Shown here: in pieces, positions 41,901 through 45,034 of the stretch | Layout: every line of letters starts with the position of its first letter | How positions within the stretch are numbered: position 1 is the stretch's first letter | Translations under genes and position numbers: made by a program | Assembly (NCBI RefSeq): GCF_001909055.1 | Contig: NZ_LVWI01000063.1 | Coordinates: 1-45,034, forward strand | Source: Paenibacillus helianthi | GTDB lineage: Bacteria > Bacillota > Bacilli > Paenibacillales > Paenibacillaceae | DNA length: 45,034 bases | Direction of reading: 5' to 3' | Notes under the pieces: generated by a model | Databases searched by the model: none | What the model saw: the letters and a program-made list of their open reading frames with translations, nothing else | What the model was told of the DNA's origin: nothing

Positions 41901-42905
41901 GATTATCGGTTCAAGTTCATCCCTGTGAAGAATACGGCTGCGGTCAAGTCTGTAGAGGAACGGGCCAAGAAGGAGGCTGTCGTCCAAACGGCTGCAGGTA
42001 CCGGAAGTGTAGAAGTTGTAGGACGTCCGGTGACCATTGAGACGAGTCTGAAGGATCAGCCGGTCGACTTGATTCTCCCGATTCCAAGCCACGCTGTTCC
42101 CACCGGTGCGGCTGATCGGGCGGCATTCTTAGCGAAGCTGGTGATCTACATTGAGCACAGCGACGGCGAGAAAGTGCTGGTACAGCCAGAAGTGGTGCAG
42201 TATTCAACCGAGCAGCTTGGACTGAAGTTCCGCGTGACCAAATTCAGCACATTTACTGTACTGAGTATGGATAACTGGGCAGCATCCCAGCAGAGTCCAT
42301 CCACGCACCAACCCTATATGAAGGGGTATCCGGATGGCGCCTTCAGACCGGGTCAAGCGATGACCCGAGCTGAAATGGCAGCGGTTCTGTCCCGGATTGG
42401 AGCAAGTCAGAATACAAAGGCCCAGCCTATAAGCTATAAGGATATGAGTGATTTTGGGTGGGCGGCAAACGATATTGGTACAGTAACATCGACAGGATTA
42501 ATGACAGGATACAAGGATGGAACCTTCGGAGCGAATGTGTTCATCACCCGGGCTGAAATGGCAGCCATTGTGGTGCGCTGGATGAATCTGAGCGGAGAGC
42601 CCGCATCCTCATTCACGGATACTCAGGGTCACTGGTCAGAACACAATATTGCCTTGGTTCAGCAGGCAGGGTATATGAAGGGGATGCCGGACGGAAGCTT
42701 CGGACCGGATAAGCTGCTCAGCCGGGTAGAAGCGGTGACTTTAATCAATAGAGTACTTAAGAGAGGACCTTTATACGGTTCCCTGACTCCGGCATGGTCA
42801 GATGTGCCCCTGGGCTATTGGGCCTTTCAAGACATTGAGGAAGCCTCCGTCAGTCATAGCTACACCCTTCGGGAAGCTGGCGGGGAAGAGAACAAGGGGG
42901 AGTAA
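38907..42905 (+). CDS. Modular, S-layer-anchored GH53 arabinogalactan endo-beta-1,4-galactanase
   Basis: A 1332-residue secreted enzyme. Signal peptide about 1-31; a carbohydrate-binding-like beta domain (about 35-195); a GH53 domain (about 214-580) with acid/base E355 in VQVGNETNG and nucleophile E453 in VMVAETSYAYT; a Big_4-like domain (about 588-663); a second CBM-like domain (667-817) similar in wording to the first; a Pro/Gly linker (817-882); an unassigned domain (about 885-1120); and three SLH domains (about 1131-1330). It hydrolyses beta-1,4-galactan of plant type I arabinogalactan while held on the cell wall by the SLH domains. AAAGGTGATC precedes the ATG. It is not followed by transporter or galactosidase genes here. 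Confidence 0.92.
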   Translation: MRNRVKGISVVLAVLLMFSSFSFQMGTAKATASNGPQIVNGGFETDFWADHSWSVETADWNQVEISRFAYATDKWLTPDQGTYAFKYWMKDAATGNQAITVKQTLNSLPAGSYELSVKSMGGAGTAAGKVELFAGDGKSSVTATTGYNAWGTVSLKFVLAQNTSSLVIGANISGAPAAWGYLDSFELKQTGVEAAPPVAADIFVKKVEGLSPDFIKGVDISSIIALENSGVKFYNEAGAVQDIFTTVHEAGVNYVRVRIWNDPFDTAGRGYGGGNNDLATAIEIGKRATANGMKLLVDFHYSDFWADPGKQHTPKAWANLSFEDKKNALYTYTKESLQALLDEGINVGMVQVGNETNGQFVGESDWTKMSALFSEGSRAIREVNSNILIALHFTNPESSGRYVSYAQKLKDNQVDYDVFASSYYPFWHGTLSNLTSVLKQVADTFGKKVMVAETSYAYTAEDGDGHGNTAPQSSGQTLDYPISVQGQANSVRNVIEAVANVGEAGIGVFYWEPAWLPVGPKENLEQNKLLWEKYGSGWAASYAKEYDPKDAGVWYGGSAVDNQALFDFGGHPLPSLNVFKYVDTGAVALLAIDEIGAVSVTAMAGEPVELPTVVSVTYNDGSTGKIPVVWDQAALDQATSQGAGSYIISGTVEGGHAVKASLVIKKENFIVNAGFENSDRSMWKITYGEGSSPHTDYQNKVSDAKTGNYSLHFYSANQVNFSVVQTVYGLKPGYYNLSMSIQGGDAVHPEMNLFAVTGGQEVKVDTGVNGWGQWNNPEIGNIPVTDGKLTIGANIKADGGAWGTMDDFYLSFAKDMEQEPDPGTGTPGNPGGEVPQPGNPGGEVPQPGNPGGEQPQPQPETPATPQPQPETPVSPQPSAGGTQPVTETITVNVDGGNAGGQPVSNVVINRTTQPDGTQKDKADYTTAKALEAVGKVTAAGLDTVRLVLPDKEDKVSELDLGLSQDTLKTLASGKVNLEMYTNNARLILPQQTLTLLNGDYRFKFIPVKNTAAVKSVEERAKKEAVVQTAAGTGSVEVVGRPVTIETSLKDQPVDLILPIPSHAVPTGAADRAAFLAKLVIYIEHSDGEKVLVQPEVVQYSTEQLGLKFRVTKFSTFTVLSMDNWAASQQSPSTHQPYMKGYPDGAFRPGQAMTRAEMAAVLSRIGASQNTKAQPISYKDMSDFGWAANDIGTVTSTGLMTGYKDGTFGANVFITRAEMAAIVVRWMNLSGEPASSFTDTQGHWSEHNIALVQQAGYMKGMPDGSFGPDKLLSRVEAVTLINRVLKRGPLYGSLTPAWSDVPLGYWAFQDIEEASVSHSYTLREAGGEENKGE
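41388..41470 (+). repeat. 30-base tandem repeat encoding the galactanase linker
   Basis: Units begin at 41388, 41418 and 41448 (GGAAATCCTGGCGGAGAAGT-type), the third partial. They encode GNPGGEVPQP repeats of a flexible linker between the CBM-like and C-terminal domains. Confidence 0.9.
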
Positions 42906-43013
42906 GAGGAGGACAAGAGGGAGAACAGGGTCAAGTAGCAAAATCCTTCCGCATCCTCAAAAATTGCATTACGATGGCCTTCTGTTGTGGATAAGATGTG
43001 TATAGTTGCCGAA

Positions 43014-43211
43014 GTGGAATTAGTCCACTTAAATAGACGAAAAAGCTTTTTGCGGAGGCAATAGTGGGAAAGAGTAGACTTAATTTAAGCGAATTTACCC
43101 GAAAGGGTGGGAATCGGCCGGATTAGATTTACTTTTTCCAACATGCGCTTGCGGAGAAGTGGGTGAATAAGATTTAAGTTCACTTTGTCCAACTTGCTTG
43201 CCGCCGAGTCT
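43014..43211. repeat. Imperfect intergenic repeat array
   Basis: Four related units begin with GTGGAAT/GTGGGAA/GTGGGTGAA at 43014, 43064, 43107 and 43159 (spacing about 43-52). The last two share the blocks GATTTA, ACTTT..CCAAC and CTTGC; the first two keep CTTAA. No ORF runs through them. They resemble dispersed intergenic repeats, but copy number elsewhere cannot be seen. Confidence 0.5.
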
Positions 43212-43246
43212 AATGAGGCCATCCAAGCAAGTCTAAACCAGAAATC

Positions 43247-43290
43247 CACAACGGCTATACTGTCCAGCGAAGGACGGTGTAGCCGTTGTG
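43247..43290. terminator. Long perfect hairpin between galactanase and esterase-like gene
   Basis: A 19-base-pair stem with two G-U pairs (43247-43265 with 43272-43290; CACAACGGCTA/TAGCCGTTGTG at the base, GTCC/GGAC at the tip) has an AGCGAA loop. T runs are weak on both sides (TCTTGG), so it may be a bidirectional terminator for two convergent genes. Confidence 0.6.
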
Positions 43291-43362
43291 TCTTGGGAGT
43301 AGTCCGAGCATCCTCCCCGTGGGCCAGCCAAACAGCTGGTGCAGATTCTGATACTTAGTCTT

Positions 43363-44730
43363 CTAATACGCAGGAGTCGGAGTGTTGACCTTGTCGATGA
43401 CCATCAGGCCGTCGAACTGCTCCTTCGGAACAAACTTCATCGACATCGGAGCAATGACCTCGCTTGTCATCCCGTCTTCAGCGGCATAGATTGGCTTAAA
43501 CATCCAGCTGTTGGCGGCCTTTGCCTTGGTGTGGCCGGACAGGTCGACAAAAGTATTGGCGTAGCCAGACTTCATAATGGTTTGCTCCAGGCTGCCCTTT
43601 GGCATAGGGGTGATTGAAAATGGCTTCATAGTTGTAATTGAAACGGTCTTGCCTCTGTTCATAAAGAAACCGACTACGTACATTTTATCCTTGAGCTTTT
43701 GGTGCAGGAGTTCTCCCATGCTCTTGAAGCTGCCCACCCATTTGCCGCCCTCGAGCACCCGGATGTCCGAGGTGTTTTTGGCAAGGTGGTCATTATGTGC
43801 CCACAAAATGATTTTTTTACCCGGATATCGGACTTTCATCAACCATTCCACATGCTCGGCCATAGCCCGGTCGCGTGCCTCGTAGGATTCCTGCACATTT
43901 GTAATCAAGCCACTTTGCAAAAATTGCACACGATCCTCCAGCGATTTCAGGACAACATCAACGATAAAAGGATTTTTTGGATAGGCCGCCGCAAACTGCT
44001 CCCGCCGGTCTTTGATGAACTGGATATACTTTTCATATTCCGGTACATTGCGCTGGTTGACTTGTTCCATCCCTTGCTTATACTCTTTACGCTCAGGATG
44101 CAAACCATATTCATTCGCTACATCATAGAATTCGGTGATCGCTTGCAGATCAAAATGTTCAAAGGCCTTCCCGTACTCCTTGTCTTGAGTGGAGATGAAG
44201 TCTCTCACGCCGTAGGTCAGCAGAGGGTTAGTGAACTGGTTATCAAAACCGGCCAATTCCAGTGGCTTGTCTGTCTTACGCGACTTCTTAATATAGTTGA
44301 ACAGCTCAAGCGTCTCTTTGGAATGCCAGACCGGCAGGACGGAATACATCATCATCTGGGTGGCAGTCAACTGATCGGCCTGTTTGTTGATAAACTCGGC
44401 ATCGCCCAGGCCAGATTCAAAGGCAATGACATCAAAACCAAGCTCTTCGTGCAAATATTTAATCATTTTCGTCTTCATACTTGCGTATTCGGCTACCCGG
44501 TGAAAGTTCTCACCCAGACTGACTACCGTTTTACCTGCAAGCAGCGGCTTTAGAAAAGCCAGATCGCTGTAATCCTCTCCGCGGAGTGACTTGATCTCGT
44601 GCGCATAGGCCAGCGGCTTCGAAGCAGACTGTGGTACAGCCCCCGCTAGAGCGCTCTGACCGGGCAACAGCACCAGCAGTGCAGACAATAGAGTGATTAC
44701 CCTCCGGTTCCATTTTAATTTCATAGACAT
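43363..44730 (-). CDS. Secreted erythromycin-esterase-like protein
   Basis: A 455-residue protein. An N-terminal signal peptide (RRVITLLSALLVLLPGQSALAGA) is followed by an Ere-like domain with SLGENFHRVAEY (conserved Glu and His), FESGLGDAEF, LAGFDNQ and ILWAHNDHLAK, the wording of the erythromycin esterase superfamily. Known members open macrolide rings or belong to uncharacterised succinoglycan-biosynthesis-type proteins. Typical resistance Ere enzymes lack a signal peptide, so export makes a different role possible. ATG at 44730 is chosen; GGGAGGA is 6 bases upstream. It is convergent with the galactanase. Confidence 0.82.
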   Translation of the reverse strand: MSMKLKWNRRVITLLSALLVLLPGQSALAGAVPQSASKPLAYAHEIKSLRGEDYSDLAFLKPLLAGKTVVSLGENFHRVAEYASMKTKMIKYLHEELGFDVIAFESGLGDAEFINKQADQLTATQMMMYSVLPVWHSKETLELFNYIKKSRKTDKPLELAGFDNQFTNPLLTYGVRDFISTQDKEYGKAFEHFDLQAITEFYDVANEYGLHPERKEYKQGMEQVNQRNVPEYEKYIQFIKDRREQFAAAYPKNPFIVDVVLKSLEDRVQFLQSGLITNVQESYEARDRAMAEHVEWLMKVRYPGKKIILWAHNDHLAKNTSDIRVLEGGKWVGSFKSMGELLHQKLKDKMYVVGFFMNRGKTVSITTMKPFSITPMPKGSLEQTIMKSGYANTFVDLSGHTKAKAANSWMFKPIYAAEDGMTSEVIAPMSMKFVPKEQFDGLMVIDKVNTPTPAY

Positions 44731-44745
44731 TGGTGTTCCTCCCAC

Positions 44746-45034
44746 TATAAATTAATAAATACTCTTGTTTACTCACTCGTTCTAAGATTTTCAGCCATAG
44801 ACAGATTGAGAGCTGGAGAAGTCATGTAAGGATGACATTATTTTCTGGTGAAGCCGGTGGCGGGAATAGAGAGCGGGGGATTCATCCCCAACCCAAGGAT
44901 ACGTTCTGTGATCGCACTTTGGATATCCACACCTGTCTCCTGACGGCTTACCCTCCCATGTCACGCGGGGTCTTTGCCCTTACATTCCTTCGTTCGGCCT
45001 CTCAGGAGGTGGACGCCGTTTCTTGCTCCTTTAC
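44746..45034. other. Right-edge gene-free stretch, GC-rich, unassigned
   Basis: After an AT-rich upstream region for the esterase-like gene, 44820-45034 is GC-rich with stops in all frames read on the minus strand. It has several short complementary runs (GGGGGATTCATCCCC, 44873-44889 region). It could be a structured RNA or the edge of a mobile element, for example a group II intron; I could not identify it. Confidence 0.2.

Noticed and set aside
43014..43211. CRISPR array
   Set aside because: Units are imperfect throughout, spacers are not distinct from repeats, spacing is irregular and no cas gene is present.
43699..44553. 284-codon frame on the plus strand inside the esterase-like gene
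   Set aside because: Antisense shadow of a gene with signal peptide, start site and family motifs; no recognisable product.

Overview
The window looks like a chromosomal segment of a Paenibacillus-type member of the Bacillales. The reasons are strong AGGAGG ribosome binding sites, GTG and TTG starts, SigA-type promoters (TTGACA/TATAAT), hairpin-plus-T terminators, an AraR-controlled arabinose operon, an S-layer-anchored galactanase, an HPr-kinase-like protein and several WYL, TetR and PadR regulators beside their targets. No rRNA, tRNA, CRISPR array or phage module was seen.

Layout. 1-187: 5' end of an IS110-type transposase, cut by the window edge. 341-5190: a four-gene ABC cassette (FtsX/MacB-type permease, LolD-type ATPase, BcrA-type ATPase, ABC-2 permease), visibly more AT-rich than the later genes and lying beside the IS. 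5202-5310: a possible oxidase remnant. 5337-6727: a PadR-SDR operon with a palindrome over its promoter. 7015-8268: acyltransferase-3. 8259-9952: divergent TetR and NAD-dependent reductase. 10040-11146: APH-fold phosphotransferase. 11506-11886: small FlxA-like protein. 11994-14160: MATE exporter and divergent TetR with three operator copies. 14198-15095: nucleotidyltransferase behind a possible attenuator with a leader ORF. 15228-16721: peptide transporter. 16967-18203: WYL regulator followed by a tiny, fully punctuated 22-codon gene. 18349-20951: NAD salvage operon (pnuC, NadR-type bifunctional enzyme, NrtR-like Nudix regulator). 21150-22418: amidohydrolase. 22476-27619: araR and divergent araB-araD-araA. 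27740-27899: a candidate small RNA on the minus strand. 27949-31899: HelD helicase, WYL regulator, DHFR-like reductase. 32041-33014: DinB-like and EVE-domain proteins. 33314-34837: malate:quinone oxidoreductase. 35143-37502: sugar nucleotidyltransferase and a GT8 glycosyltransferase with an arginine/lysine-rich tail. 37751-38668: HprK-like protein with an altered signature. 38907-42905: modular GH53 galactanase with SLH domains. 43014-43290: imperfect repeats and a long hairpin. 43363-44730: secreted erythromycin-esterase-like protein. 44746-45034: no gene recognised.

How the genes fit together. Two blocks concern plant polysaccharides. The SLH-anchored galactanase attacks arabinogalactan at the cell surface. 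The araBDA enzymes take L-arabinose to D-xylulose 5-phosphate under AraR; no arabinose transporter is in the window. The HprK-like gene and possible cre-like sites hint at catabolite control. Much of the rest consists of small regulator-target pairs for efflux, resistance or detoxification, many with readable operators. The most unusual items are the leader-ORF attenuator before the nucleotidyltransferase, the 22-codon WYL-linked gene, the candidate sRNA between araA and helD, the GT8 protein with a polycationic tail, and the HprK paralogue with a changed signature.
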